From Oscillospiraceae bacterium (lineage in GTDB: Bacteria > Bacillota > Clostridia > Oscillospirales > Acutalibacteraceae), in the NCBI GenBank assembly GCA_015065805.1, contig SVPN01000003.1, positions 22,202 through 86,201 on the forward strand: DNA of 64,000 nt, read 5' to 3'. The position numbers and the translations under genes are program-made. Shown here in pieces: positions 18,942 through 28,758 of this stretch; the stretch's first letter is position 1; every line of letters begins with the position of its first letter. Under the pieces are notes generated by a model. That model saw nothing but the letters and a program-made list of their open reading frames with translations, did no database searches and was not told the origin of the DNA.

Positions 18942-19825
18942 TGCCGCACACGATTTCCTATATCATTCCCGACGCGCTTGACGGGCAGACCGTGCAGACC
19001 TTTCTGCGCCGCGAATGCTCCATGAGCTGGCGGATGGTCGTCAAGCTCAAGCGTGTGGAAAACGGGATCCTGCTTGACGGCGTTCACGCCCGCACGATCG
19101 ATACGATCCGCGCCGGACAGACATTGCAGGTAACGATGCCCGAGGATGCCGTGCGCATTGAGGGTGCGGATATCCCGCTTGATATCGTCTATGAGGATGA
19201 CGACCTGTTGGTCATCAATAAACCGCCGTTTCTTGCGGTTCATCCGTCGGCGGGAAAGCCCGACCCGACGTTGGCAAACGCCGTGGTGTCGTATTTTAAA
19301 AAAGCGGGAACGCCGCTCAGCTTCCGTCCTTTGAATCGCCTTGACCGCAATACCAGCGGCCTGCTGTTGGCGGCGAAAAATCCTCACGTGGCGTTTGTGA
19401 TGCGTACTGCCGCCAAAAAACGGTATTATGCTGTTGTTTGCGGTGAGCTTCACGGAAGCGGCACGATCGATCAGCCTATCCGTGTGAAGGAAGGCTGTGC
19501 CATCACGCGTGAGGTAGGAGAGGGCGGCAAGGACAGCGTCACCCACTGGGAAGCGCTGTCCACAAACGGTCGCTTTACGGTGGTGTCCGTGGTAATCGAC
19601 ACCGGACGGACTCACCAGATCCGCGTACATATGTCGTGGCTCGGCTATCCGCTGGCAGGCGACACGATGTACGGTACCGATGAAAGCGTATCGCGGCACG
19701 CACTTCACTGTGCCGATATGACGTTTGTGCATCCGATGACCGAGGAAACGTTGTCGTTGCACGCACCGCTGCCCGACGATTTGCGCGGGTGGCTTGAAAA
19801 GGAGGACATTGTATGCCCGCCATGA
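18941..19825 (+). CDS. RluA family pseudouridine synthase
   Basis: S4-like N-terminus; DDDLLVINKPPFLAVHPSAG; LNRLDRNTSGLLLAAK; TGRTHQIRVHMSWLGYPLAGDTMYG; TAATG overlap with ilvE. Confidence 0.9.
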   Translation: MPHTISYIIPDALDGQTVQTFLRRECSMSWRMVVKLKRVENGILLDGVHARTIDTIRAGQTLQVTMPEDAVRIEGADIPLDIVYEDDDLLVINKPPFLAVHPSAGKPDPTLANAVVSYFKKAGTPLSFRPLNRLDRNTSGLLLAAKNPHVAFVMRTAAKKRYYAVVCGELHGSGTIDQPIRVKEGCAITREVGEGGKDSVTHWEALSTNGRFTVVSVVIDTGRTHQIRVHMSWLGYPLAGDTMYGTDESVSRHALHCADMTFVHPMTEETLSLHAPLPDDLRGWLEKEDIVCPP

Positions 19826-20757
19826 TCACACATTATCTGCTCGGCAGACGGATGTTGCCGTTGTCGGGCATCCCCGCCGTCAAACGGCAGGATGCCTTTT
19901 TGCTGGGCAATCAAGGCCCTGATCTGCTGTATTTTTTCAGAGCGTATCCGTGGTTGCCCGGCAAACCGGGCTTGCCGCTGGGCAACGCCCTGCACGAGGT
20001 ACAGCCCTCTGTTCTGATGGATATTCTTCGTGAGATCGAAGAGGAGACAGCGTCGGAGGATAAGGCGATCGTCCATAGCTATATCCAGGGCTTTTTGTGC
20101 CATTATACGGCGGATCGCTTGATCCATCCGTTTGTGGCGTATTGGCAGGAGGAGCTTAAAACGCGCCGCCCGCAATATGCCAACGAGGATAATCCGTATC
20201 ATTATTACATCGAAAGCGCACTGGATACGCTGTTTTTGCGTTATGAAAACGGTGAGTTTGTCAATGCGTTTCCGTTGACCAAGGTATTGCCGAAAAAGAA
20301 CAAAGACCTGGAAAGAGCGCTGGCGCAGTTTTATCAGCGTCTGCTGGAAAAGGCACTGGGGGAAACGGTACCCGAACGCAAGCTTCGCTGTCTGATCCCC
20401 GATATGCGGCAATCTATGATGTTTATGACCGACAGCACGGAGCTGAAGGGAAAGCTCATCCGCTTTTACGAACGCCTGCGTAAAAAGGGCGCCCGGTATT
20501 CGGCGCTGTTGCGCACGAAAGAGGTGCTGGATCTCGATTATCCGAATCTTCAGCACCGTCTTTGGATGAAGGGCGACAACAATCTCAGCAAACAGGATTT
20601 CTATGAGCTGTGCGATGAGGTTGTGGAGGAAGCCTCCAAACGTCTGGTTGCGTATGAAAACGGAGACAGCGGTTTTGCATTGACCGATGATGTGGATTTC
20701 GCCGGAAAGAAATACAGACAGGAGGAACAAGCGGATGAAACGCATAGCGAGCTTTGA
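19813..20757 (+). CDS. Zinc-dependent phospholipase C-like family protein
   Basis: MPAMITHYLLGRRMLPLSG...DAFLLGNQGPDLLYFFR...SYIQGFLCHYTADRLIHPFVAYWQ, His-rich Zn-PLC-like fold. Confidence 0.7.
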   Translation: MPAMITHYLLGRRMLPLSGIPAVKRQDAFLLGNQGPDLLYFFRAYPWLPGKPGLPLGNALHEVQPSVLMDILREIEEETASEDKAIVHSYIQGFLCHYTADRLIHPFVAYWQEELKTRRPQYANEDNPYHYYIESALDTLFLRYENGEFVNAFPLTKVLPKKNKDLERALAQFYQRLLEKALGETVPERKLRCLIPDMRQSMMFMTDSTELKGKLIRFYERLRKKGARYSALLRTKEVLDLDYPNLQHRLWMKGDNNLSKQDFYELCDEVVEEASKRLVAYENGDSGFALTDDVDFAGKKYRQEEQADETHSEL

Positions 20758-21187
20758 GGTAGATCATAACACCTTGACCGAGGGCGTGTATCTCTCGCGC
20801 AAGGACGGCGATGTCACTACGTGGGATATCCGCTTTGTAAAGCCCAATACGCCGCCGTTTTTAGAAATGCCCGCTGTTCATACCATTGAGCATCTGTTTG
20901 CGACCTATGTACGCAACAGCCGCTTTTCCGATCGGATCATTTATTTCGGGCCGATGGGATGTCGTACGGGATTTTATTTTCTCACCCGCGATATGGCGGA
21001 CGAAGAGGTTCTCAACCTTATCAAAGAAACGATGGCGTTTATTGCCGCGTTTGAAGGGGATATCCCCGGTGTCAGCGCGGTAGAGTGCGGCAACTGGAAG
21101 GAGCACGATCTTCCGACCGCCAAGCAATATGCGACGCAGATGATGCACAAACTGCAACCGAAAACTGCCGCAGATATGCGGTATTGA
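20735..21187 (+). CDS. luxS: S-ribosylhomocysteine lyase LuxS
   Basis: MKRIASFEVDHNTLTEGVYLSR...MPAVHTIEHLFATYVRN...FGPMGCRTGFYFLTRD. Confidence 0.95.
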   Translation: MKRIASFEVDHNTLTEGVYLSRKDGDVTTWDIRFVKPNTPPFLEMPAVHTIEHLFATYVRNSRFSDRIIYFGPMGCRTGFYFLTRDMADEEVLNLIKETMAFIAAFEGDIPGVSAVECGNWKEHDLPTAKQYATQMMHKLQPKTAADMRY

Positions 21188-21204
21188 TAAGGAGCGTGTA
21201 AACG

Positions 21205-23361
21205 ATGAAACGACTTCTCAGTTTCCTGGTTTGTATTTGCTTGCTGATGACGGCTGTCCCGTTCGCCGTATCTGCCGCATCCGCTACGTGGGATTTTGCG
21301 CGCCTGGAAGGCTACTACAAAACACAAGGGCGTGTGGATCTTGACGGTACGGCACTGGAGATGGACACGACCTCGTCGGGCTTTGAGTTTTATTTTAACG
21401 GAAGCGGTAATGTGACGCTGACGGCGCAGGTGCGTTGTTCCTACAGCACCGATCTGTACCTGACGGTGATCGTGGACGGTGTCCGTTCGCGCCTGCAGGT
21501 GGATGCCGGCAAGAAGAGCACGGTCGTCACCAAAACCCTGACACTGGCATCGGGACTGGCAAGCGGCGTGCATCACATTGAGGTGTACAAGCAGTCCGAA
21601 GCCATCGTTTCACAGATGAAAGTAACCGACATTACGTTCAGCGGCACACCGCTGGCGACACCGCCGTTTGACAAGATCACGATGGAGGTCATCGGTGACT
21701 CGATCTCCTCGGGTGCCAGTATGTGGTCGGCATCCTCGGACCAATCCATCCCCGCGGACTATCCGTATTTTTTAGACGGCACCAAGACCTATGCCTATCT
21801 GACGGGTGAGGCACTGGGTGCCAATGTCCGTGTCACCCAGGCAAGCGGCTACGGCTGTGTCAGCGGCTTCAACACGGACGGCCTGAATCTGCAGCAGCTG
21901 TTCCCATACACCAACTACTGGCGTGATCGGGATCTGTATGAGTTTGATCCTTGTGCTCAGCTTGTGGTGATCAACCTCGGCACCAACGATTATCAGGCAC
22001 GCAGTAAAACGGGGTTAACTGCCGAGGAATTTCAGGCGGGTGCGCAGAACCTGATGACAATGGCGCGTCAGAAGAACCCCGATGCCAAGATCGTTTGGTG
22101 CACGGGTATGATGGGCGTCGCGTTTCCCGGTACACTGCAAAAAGCGGTAGATGCGCTGGGCGGTGCCGAAAACGGCTTTTATTATGTGGAGCTGCCTTAC
22201 GGTGCCGACGGCGGCTATGCTCATCCGAATGTTGCACAGCATAAAACTGCCGCCGATGTGCTGACGGCATTTATCAAAACCAATTGTCTGTCATCGGACT
22301 ATTTCGATGACTTTGCGACTGCAGCAGAGCTTGAGCAAACACTGCAAACCGCCAAAGCTTCCGCACCCTCGACGGCGCTGGATGCGGCGATGATGTGGGC
22401 GCAGGCGGAGCTTGACTGGGGAACGACCGACGGTTATCGGCTCGGTTGCCGTAACAAAGCCCTGAAAGATGCAATGGCACAGGCGCTGAGCGTGGATCTG
22501 ATGCCGCGCAAGGGTGTGGCGACCACGCCCGTTGAGGCGGACGGCTCGTATGTGTGGCCCTATTACGGCAATAAGGACAGCGTCACCCTGTACAAGGGCG
22601 GCGACACCTATTACTGGCCGCATATTGAAACCTTGCTTGCTCCTCGCACGATCAATATCAATGAGACGCCGTATCTGCGCCTGAAAACCTCGGGTAACGC
22701 ATACTGGAATGTGCACATTCAATACAAAGACACAGCGGGCAATGCCCACGGTGTCAATGCCTCCACACTCGCAGGAAACGGCGATGTGGATTTCGGTGCG
22801 GGCGACTACGACCTGACGCTGGATATCGGTTCGTATATCCGTTCGGCGGGACACGCCGACGCCAACGGCAACCTGCCCGTTTTGTATGTAAACATCACAA
22901 ACGCAGGCAATATGGACGTATTCACCACGTGGTATACCTGTGCGCTTGTCAGTCATAAGGTTGCCGCTCCGACGGCGATCACGGGGCAGTACACGGTGAA
23001 AAACGGCATTTTGTGCGATGTGCCTGCGCAAACCACCGTGAGCGAATTGCTCGACGTGATGGATAACGCCGCTTATCTGAGCGTCACCGATGCCGAGGGT
23101 GCTTCTGTCAGCGGTATGCTGATGACGGGAATGCGTTTGAAGCTGACCGTGAACGGCACGATCGTGCAGGAAGCGGTCATTGCCGTCAAAGGCGACGTGG
23201 ATATGGACGGTAAAACGGCAACCACCGACTGCCGACTGATTCTCAAATATACGATGAATGCATCGCTGTGTGATGCCGCACAGGCACAGGCAGGTGATGT
23301 CAACGGCGACGGTGTTGCCAATACCGCCGACGTGCGTGTGATTTTAGGCGATTTGATGTAA
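21205..23361 (+). CDS. Secreted SGNH/GDSL (CE2-like) carbohydrate esterase with C-terminal dockerin
   Basis: Signal peptide; N-terminal beta-sandwich then VIGDSISSG, INLGTNDYQ, YAHPNVAQH catalytic motifs; dockerin GDVDMDGKTATTDCRLILKYTM...GDVNGDGVANTADVRVILGDLM (about 23191-23358). Confidence 0.85.
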   Translation: MKRLLSFLVCICLLMTAVPFAVSAASATWDFARLEGYYKTQGRVDLDGTALEMDTTSSGFEFYFNGSGNVTLTAQVRCSYSTDLYLTVIVDGVRSRLQVDAGKKSTVVTKTLTLASGLASGVHHIEVYKQSEAIVSQMKVTDITFSGTPLATPPFDKITMEVIGDSISSGASMWSASSDQSIPADYPYFLDGTKTYAYLTGEALGANVRVTQASGYGCVSGFNTDGLNLQQLFPYTNYWRDRDLYEFDPCAQLVVINLGTNDYQARSKTGLTAEEFQAGAQNLMTMARQKNPDAKIVWCTGMMGVAFPGTLQKAVDALGGAENGFYYVELPYGADGGYAHPNVAQHKTAADVLTAFIKTNCLSSDYFDDFATAAELEQTLQTAKASAPSTALDAAMMWAQAELDWGTTDGYRLGCRNKALKDAMAQALSVDLMPRKGVATTPVEADGSYVWPYYGNKDSVTLYKGGDTYYWPHIETLLAPRTININETPYLRLKTSGNAYWNVHIQYKDTAGNAHGVNASTLAGNGDVDFGAGDYDLTLDIGSYIRSAGHADANGNLPVLYVNITNAGNMDVFTTWYTCALVSHKVAAPTAITGQYTVKNGILCDVPAQTTVSELLDVMDNAAYLSVTDAEGASVSGMLMTGMRLKLTVNGTIVQEAVIAVKGDVDMDGKTATTDCRLILKYTMNASLCDAAQAQAGDVNGDGVANTADVRVILGDLM

Positions 23362-23372
23362 AACGGAAAACT

Positions 23373-23410
23373 GATCTGTCCAACGGGAGTTGGGCAGATC
23401 GGTTTTTTTC
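23373..23410 (+). terminator. Rho-independent terminator
   Basis: GATCTGTCCAAC / GTTGGGCAGATC followed by ggtttttttc. Confidence 0.8.
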
Positions 23411-23436
23411 TTTTCTGTGAATTTTCCGTTTTACCC

Positions 23437-23465
23437 TTGTAATTTTCAAGATTTTCCGTTATACT
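23437..23465 (+). promoter_or_regulatory. Predicted sigma-A promoter for the M50 protease-scpAB operon
   Basis: TTGTAA - 17 nt - TATACT. Confidence 0.5.
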
Positions 23466-23517
23466 GGTATATTGGAAATATACTAACCTGTGTCAAACTT
23501 GAAACGGAGATGGACTT

Positions 23518-24258
23518 GTGCTTTCTGAGTTGTTCAGTATTTGGAGCAGCGGCGATTTTACGATGCTGCATGTGATCTTTGTGTTGCTGTCTTATGCGGC
23601 ACTGATTCTGGTATCGTTGCCGGTACACGAATTTGCACACGCCTTTGCGGCGTACAAGTTAGGGGATGAAACGGCAAAGTGGACAGGCCGTCTGTCCTTG
23701 AATCCTATGAAGCATCTTGATCCGTTCGGTACGGTGATGCTGTTGCTGTGCGGCTTCGGTTATGCGCGTCCCGTGCCCGTGAACCCGCGGTATTTTCGCG
23801 GCAGTGAAAAGAGCGGAATGGCGATCACAGCGCTTGCCGGTCCGTTGTCGAATCTGTTGATGGCGATTCTGGCAACGGCGATCTACCGCTTGATCGCGCT
23901 GGTGTGCGGCGATGCACAGCTTGAGATCGTGGGTTACGAACTGTATTACTCGGGTCCCTCGCAATATATGGATCTGGTATATTACGCGTATCTGTTCTTT
24001 ATCCGTATTTTTGCCAGCATCAACATCTCGCTTGCCGTGTTCAATCTGTTGCCGATCCCGCCTCTGGACGGTTCGCGGATTTTTTCGGCAATTCTGCCCG
24101 ACAAGCTGGTTTATACCCTCGAGCAGTATGAACGATACATCACGATGGGATTGTTTGTTTTGCTGTTGATGGGTGTTCTGAACGGCCCGCTTTCGGCGTT
24201 GCACCACGCGTTCGGTTCTTTGATCTGTACGGTGCTCGGTATGCCGAATATTTTCTGA
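23518..24258 (+). CDS. Site-2 protease family (M50) membrane metalloprotease
   Basis: LPVHEFAHAFAAYKLGD (HExxH-like), LSLNPMKHLDPFGTVMLL, NLLPIPPLDGSRIF; GTG start. Confidence 0.88.
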   Translation: MLSELFSIWSSGDFTMLHVIFVLLSYAALILVSLPVHEFAHAFAAYKLGDETAKWTGRLSLNPMKHLDPFGTVMLLLCGFGYARPVPVNPRYFRGSEKSGMAITALAGPLSNLLMAILATAIYRLIALVCGDAQLEIVGYELYYSGPSQYMDLVYYAYLFFIRIFASINISLAVFNLLPIPPLDGSRIFSAILPDKLVYTLEQYERYITMGLFVLLLMGVLNGPLSALHHAFGSLICTVLGMPNIF

Positions 24259-24283
24259 TTTTGTGTTTTAAGGAGTTCCCGCA

Positions 24284-25027
24284 ATGGAAGCGATATCCTA
24301 TAAGTTGCCCGTTTTCGAAGGGCCGCTGGATCTTCTGCTGTATCTGGTGCAGAAGAACAAACTGAATATTTACGATATTCCGATCGCGGAAGTTCTCGAG
24401 CAATATATGGACACCATCCGACAGATGCAGGAGTTCGATATGGAGGTCGCCACGGAATTTCTCGATATGGCGGCAAGACTTGTACAGATCAAGTCGGTGA
24501 TGCTTCTCCCCAAACACGAGGAGGAGACCGAACAGCTTCGCCGCGAGCTGACGGGGGATCTCATTGAGTATCAGCTGTGCCGCCGTATTGCACAACAGCT
24601 CGGTACGATGCATATCGGCTTTGATATCTTTGTGCGTGACGAGGAGAATGTGACACCCGATTATACCTATCGCCGTCAGCATCCGCCGTATGTGCTGTGT
24701 GAAGCGTATCTGCGTGCCGCAGGACGCGGCCGTCGCCGTTTGCCGCCGTCGCCCAATGCCTTTCGCGGCATCGTGTCGCGCAAGATCGTGTCGGTGGCGT
24801 CACGCATTGCGTATGTGTTGCAGAATCTTTACCGTTCCAAAACGGTTTCCTACCGCTCGCTGTTCACCGAATCGAGAACCCGCTCCGAAATGGTGGCAAC
24901 CTTTCTTGCCCTACTGGAGCTGATCAAGGTCAAGCGGATCACGGTGGACGGTGAGGGCGATGCTGTCAAGGTGTCGATGATTCCCGGTGCTTCGACCGAA
25001 CTTCCCACGGAGGTGGAAATGGAATGA
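24284..25027 (+). CDS. scpA: Segregation and condensation protein A
   Basis: YKLPVFEGPLDLLLYLVQKNKLNIYDIPIAEVLEQYMDTI...FLDMAARLVQIKSVMLLP. Confidence 0.93.
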   Translation: MEAISYKLPVFEGPLDLLLYLVQKNKLNIYDIPIAEVLEQYMDTIRQMQEFDMEVATEFLDMAARLVQIKSVMLLPKHEEETEQLRRELTGDLIEYQLCRRIAQQLGTMHIGFDIFVRDEENVTPDYTYRRQHPPYVLCEAYLRAAGRGRRRLPPSPNAFRGIVSRKIVSVASRIAYVLQNLYRSKTVSYRSLFTESRTRSEMVATFLALLELIKVKRITVDGEGDAVKVSMIPGASTELPTEVEME

Positions 25028-25629
25028 GTCAGAATGTCAATCAATGCCGCGCCGATATCGAAGCGATTCTGTTTGCTTCGGGTGAACCGATGAGCGTTTC
25101 GCGTATTGCGCAGGCAATCGAAGTGGACGAAGAAACCGTCAAGCGCTTGTGCGAGGACCTTCGTCAGGAATATGAAATGCGCAAGAGCGGCATCCACATT
25201 GTGGCACTTGAGGATGCCTATCAGTTTTGCACGGTGACCTCTTCGGCAAATGCGGTGCGTGCCGCATTAGAACTTCGTCGCAACACGCCGCTGTCGCAGG
25301 CGGCACTCGAGGTGCTGGCGGTCATTGCGTACAATCAGCCCGTAACCAAAGCGTTCGTCGAGCAGGTCCGTTCGGTGGATTGCGGTGCGGTTATTCAGGG
25401 CTTGATGCTGAAAGGGCTTGTGGAAGAACGCGGCAGATTAGAGCTTCCCGGCAGACCGCTTCTCTACGGCACAACCGCGAATTTCCTGAGAAGCTTCGGC
25501 TTGCAGTCGCTTGAGGATCTGCCGCCGCTTCCCGAGGAGGAACAGCAACGTATTATGACCGAGCCGACCCTTGATGACGTCATTCGCGAGAGCGAAGAGG
25601 GCGAACACGGGGAAACGGACGAAACATAA
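25024..25629 (+). CDS. scpB: Segregation and condensation protein B
   Basis: IEAILFASGEPMSVSRIAQAIEVDE...LSQAALEVLAVIAYNQPVTKAFVEQVRSVDC...GRPLLYGTTANFLRSFGLQSLEDLP. Confidence 0.93.
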   Translation: MSQNVNQCRADIEAILFASGEPMSVSRIAQAIEVDEETVKRLCEDLRQEYEMRKSGIHIVALEDAYQFCTVTSSANAVRAALELRRNTPLSQAALEVLAVIAYNQPVTKAFVEQVRSVDCGAVIQGLMLKGLVEERGRLELPGRPLLYGTTANFLRSFGLQSLEDLPPLPEEEQQRIMTEPTLDDVIRESEEGEHGETDET

Positions 25630-25643
25630 AGGAGGAACCGAAG

Positions 25644-26309
25644 ATGGCGGTAGTCGGCTGGGTGTTGCTGGCATTGCTCGGCTTGATCGTACTGGCGCTT
25701 TTTGTTCCCATCCGTATTCAGATCGAGCATACGCAGTCCTGGAAAGTAAATGTGCGGTTGTTCGGGGCGATTTCGGTGTGGTCATTCCCATCCGAAAAAA
25801 AGCCGAAAGCCGAGCCTGAGCAGGCGCAGACGGAACCGCCGCCCAAGGCAACCGATGACAAACGTGAAAAAAAGCCCTCGCTCCTTGATGAACTCAAGGC
25901 GATGTTCAAGGAAGAGGGTGTCAGCGGCGTCGCGGCATTTTTTAAAAAGCTTGTTGAGCTGCTCACAACGACACTTCGCTCGTTGGCACGGTTCATAACC
26001 ATACGTAAATTGTCCCTTTGTATCCGTGCGGGAAAAGAAGAAGCGGATCAGACGGCATTGCTTTACAGTCAGCTGTGTACCGCCACTGCGGCGGGACTTG
26101 CCGTGTTGTCACAGGCGGTGCGGGTGAAAAAGCCGTGTGTGCGCGTTTACCCCGATTTTCTGAGCGAAAAAACCGATGTCCGCTTGCGGACGGTCATCTG
26201 GATATGGCCGTTCGGCGTGGTGGCAGTCGGTCTGAAAGCTCTTGTTAAGTTTTTGTTGTTGCTACCGAAAGCAAAGACATCTCAACTGAAACAAACTGCA
26301 TCCGAATAA
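25644..26309 (+). CDS. DUF2953-like membrane-associated protein
   Basis: N-terminal TM; basic linker; position between scpB and gerW/ytfJ typical for DUF2953. Confidence 0.6.
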   Translation: MAVVGWVLLALLGLIVLALFVPIRIQIEHTQSWKVNVRLFGAISVWSFPSEKKPKAEPEQAQTEPPPKATDDKREKKPSLLDELKAMFKEEGVSGVAAFFKKLVELLTTTLRSLARFITIRKLSLCIRAGKEEADQTALLYSQLCTATAAGLAVLSQAVRVKKPCVRVYPDFLSEKTDVRLRTVIWIWPFGVVAVGLKALVKFLLLLPKAKTSQLKQTASE

Positions 26310-26321
26310 GGAGGTATTTTT

Positions 26322-26735
26322 ATGGAGAAGAATATGAACAGTTTCTTCGGCGTGTCGATGGAGAAGATCAAGGAAATGGTGGACATCAACACGGTGGTCG
26401 GCGATCCGATCTCGCTGCCCGACGGCGTGACCATCATTCCCGTTTCCCGTATGTCCTACGGCTTTGGTGCGGGCGGCAGTGATCTGCCCAATAAAACCGA
26501 CCGCGATATTTTTGCGGGCGGCACGGGTGCGGGTGTCAGCGTGACGCCTGTTGCGTTTCTGGTTGTCCGCAACGGTGAGGTGAAATTGCTTCCCGTCAAC
26601 CTGAAATCGGGTGCGCTGGATCAGGCGATCAGTATGGTTCCCGGTGTGGTGGATAAGGTTGCAGGCTTCTTCAAGAAGGATGTGCCGACGGAACACGCCG
26701 CATCGGCAGACCCTGTCAGCGAAATCGTTCTTTAA
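26322..26735 (+). CDS. ytfJ: GerW/YtfJ family sporulation protein
   Basis: MVDINTVVGDPISLPDGVTIIPVSRMSYGFGAGGSD...GGTGAGVSVTPVAFLVV. Confidence 0.92.
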   Translation: MEKNMNSFFGVSMEKIKEMVDINTVVGDPISLPDGVTIIPVSRMSYGFGAGGSDLPNKTDRDIFAGGTGAGVSVTPVAFLVVRNGEVKLLPVNLKSGALDQAISMVPGVVDKVAGFFKKDVPTEHAASADPVSEIVL

Positions 26736-26799
26736 AAGAGATTTTTTACCATCTGCGTGCATATTGTGGAACAGACAATATTGCAGGCAGGTGGTACTC

Positions 26800-27945
26800 T
26801 TGTATGTATGGAAGCGTTTGACGGCATTTTTGTTTTGCTGTCTGATGACGGCGGTAGCCTTCGCGTCGGATTGCGCGGCGCAGGAGGCGGTTGAGGTCAG
26901 CTCGTCGGCAGGTGCGGCGGTGTTGTATGAGCCGTTGTCGGGACGGGTGCTGTTTGAACAGAACGCGCACGTAAAGCGACCTATGGCAAGCACAACCAAG
27001 CTGATGACGGCACTGCTGGCGGCGGAATGCCTGGATGCGGATACGGTGCTGACGGCTACGGAGCAGGCACTTGCCGTGGAGGGGAGCTCGTTGGGGCTTC
27101 GTGTCGGTGATACCGTGTCCCGTGATGACCTTTTGTACGGACTGCTGTTATCGTCGGGGAACGATGCGGCGAATGTGTTCGCGTTGTCGATCGATGACAG
27201 CTTTGAGGCGTTTGCTGCGCGGATGAACGCCAGAGCCGAACAGCTCGGTATGGTGAATTCCCGGTTTGTGACACCGTCGGGACTTGACTCAGACGGCCAC
27301 GGCGCCAGTGCCTATGATATGGCGTTGCTCGCCGCGGCGGTTTTGAAAAACGATCTGCTTGCGACTGTCTGCGCGACCGATCACACGACGATTACGGTCG
27401 GTGATCGCAGGGTATCGCTCTCCAATCATAACCGTCTGCTCAGGGAGTATGACGGTGCTGTCGGTATGAAGACGGGGTATACATCAAAAGCGGGACGGTG
27501 CCTGGTTTCAGCGGCTGAACGAGACGGGGTTACGCTGATTGCGGTAACGTTGGACTGTGCCGATGACTGGGAAGAGCATAAGGCGTTGCTCGATGCAGGC
27601 TTTTCGTACGTGGAATCCGTGACGCTTACACCGTCGCTTGCGTCGTCTGTTCCTGTTTTCGGCGGTGTCGTGCAGACAGCACCTCTTGTGTGTACACCTT
27701 TGAGCGTAACACTGATGAAGGGGGATATTGCGCTGCTGGAAGCGGAATACTCTCTCCCTGCGTATCTGTGGGCGCCTGTAAAGGCGGGGGATACCGTCGG
27801 CACGGTGACATACACCTTGCGGGGTGCGCGTGTCGCGACACTTCCCGTTGTATTGGGAGAAACCGTCCTCCCGAAACCGAAGCCGCCGCGGTATGTGCGG
27901 CTTTGGCTTGTGTTTCATCAACTATGGATCGAATCATTGCATTAA
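26800..27945 (+). CDS. D-alanyl-D-alanine carboxypeptidase (DacF-like)
   Basis: VLYEPLSGRVLFEQNAHVKRPMASTTKLMTALLAAE (SxxK), LSSGNDAANVFA (SxN), GMKTGYTSKAGRCLV (KTG); start TTG 26800 (or GTG 26791) gives a signal peptide. Confidence 0.9.
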   Translation: MYVWKRLTAFLFCCLMTAVAFASDCAAQEAVEVSSSAGAAVLYEPLSGRVLFEQNAHVKRPMASTTKLMTALLAAECLDADTVLTATEQALAVEGSSLGLRVGDTVSRDDLLYGLLLSSGNDAANVFALSIDDSFEAFAARMNARAEQLGMVNSRFVTPSGLDSDGHGASAYDMALLAAAVLKNDLLATVCATDHTTITVGDRRVSLSNHNRLLREYDGAVGMKTGYTSKAGRCLVSAAERDGVTLIAVTLDCADDWEEHKALLDAGFSYVESVTLTPSLASSVPVFGGVVQTAPLVCTPLSVTLMKGDIALLEAEYSLPAYLWAPVKAGDTVGTVTYTLRGARVATLPVVLGETVLPKPKPPRYVRLWLVFHQLWIESLH

Positions 27946-27960
27946 AAAGGATGTGCGGAT

Positions 27961-28758
27961 ATGGCATTGATGCGTTTGCAAAAAATCATTTCCGAGCGCG
28001 GCGTGGCATCGCGTCGCAAAGCGGAGGAATTGATCGAACAGGGAAAGGTGAAGGTCAACGGCCGTGTGGCGAAGTTAGGCGACAAGGCGGATGACCGTAA
28101 GGATGTGATTACGGTTTGCGGCAAAAAGCTGGAAAAGGCGGAAATGCCCGTGTATCTGATGCTGAACAAGCCGCGTGGATATGTGACGACGCTCAAGGAT
28201 GAACAGGGGCGTAAGTGTGTTGCGGATCTTGTGGAAAGTACGGGTGCGCGTATTTATCCCGTCGGCAGACTGGATCGTGATTCCGAAGGGCTTCTGCTGA
28301 TGACCAACGACGGTGACTTCGCCAACGCGATCACGCACCCGTCACGGCATCTTCCGAAATATTACCGCGTGACCCTGCGCGGTCAGGTCAGCGAGGAACA
28401 GCTGGAGGTCTTCGGTAAGGGTGTTGTGATCGACGGCAGACGCACGGCACCTGCGGAGGTGGTGATCGTGCTGTCCACCCCCGAACGCACCGTGATCGAG
28501 GTCATTTTGTGCGAAGGACGCAACCGTCAGATTCGCCGTACCTGCGAGGAAGCGGGACTGGAGGTGATCCGTCTTCGTCGCACGGCGATCGGCCCTGTGC
28601 GTATGGGCATGCTCAAAATCGGTGACTGGCGCCACCTTACTCCCGAAGAGGTGCGCAATCTTCTCATTGAAACGGGCACCACGAAAAAGATCGCGGCTCC
28701 GTATATCAAAAACGGAAAGGTGGTTATTTATGATCGAAATAAAATGCGCCGCACCTGA
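27961..28758 (+). CDS. rluB: Pseudouridine synthase, RsuA/RluB family
   Basis: MRLQKIISERGVASRRKAEELIEQGKVKVNGRVAKLGD; YPVGRLDRDSEGLLLMTNDGDFANAITHPS; ILCEGRNRQIRRTCEEAGLEVIRLRRTAIGPV. Confidence 0.93.
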   Translation: MALMRLQKIISERGVASRRKAEELIEQGKVKVNGRVAKLGDKADDRKDVITVCGKKLEKAEMPVYLMLNKPRGYVTTLKDEQGRKCVADLVESTGARIYPVGRLDRDSEGLLLMTNDGDFANAITHPSRHLPKYYRVTLRGQVSEEQLEVFGKGVVIDGRRTAPAEVVIVLSTPERTVIEVILCEGRNRQIRRTCEEAGLEVIRLRRTAIGPVRMGMLKIGDWRHLTPEEVRNLLIETGTTKKIAAPYIKNGKVVIYDRNKMRRT

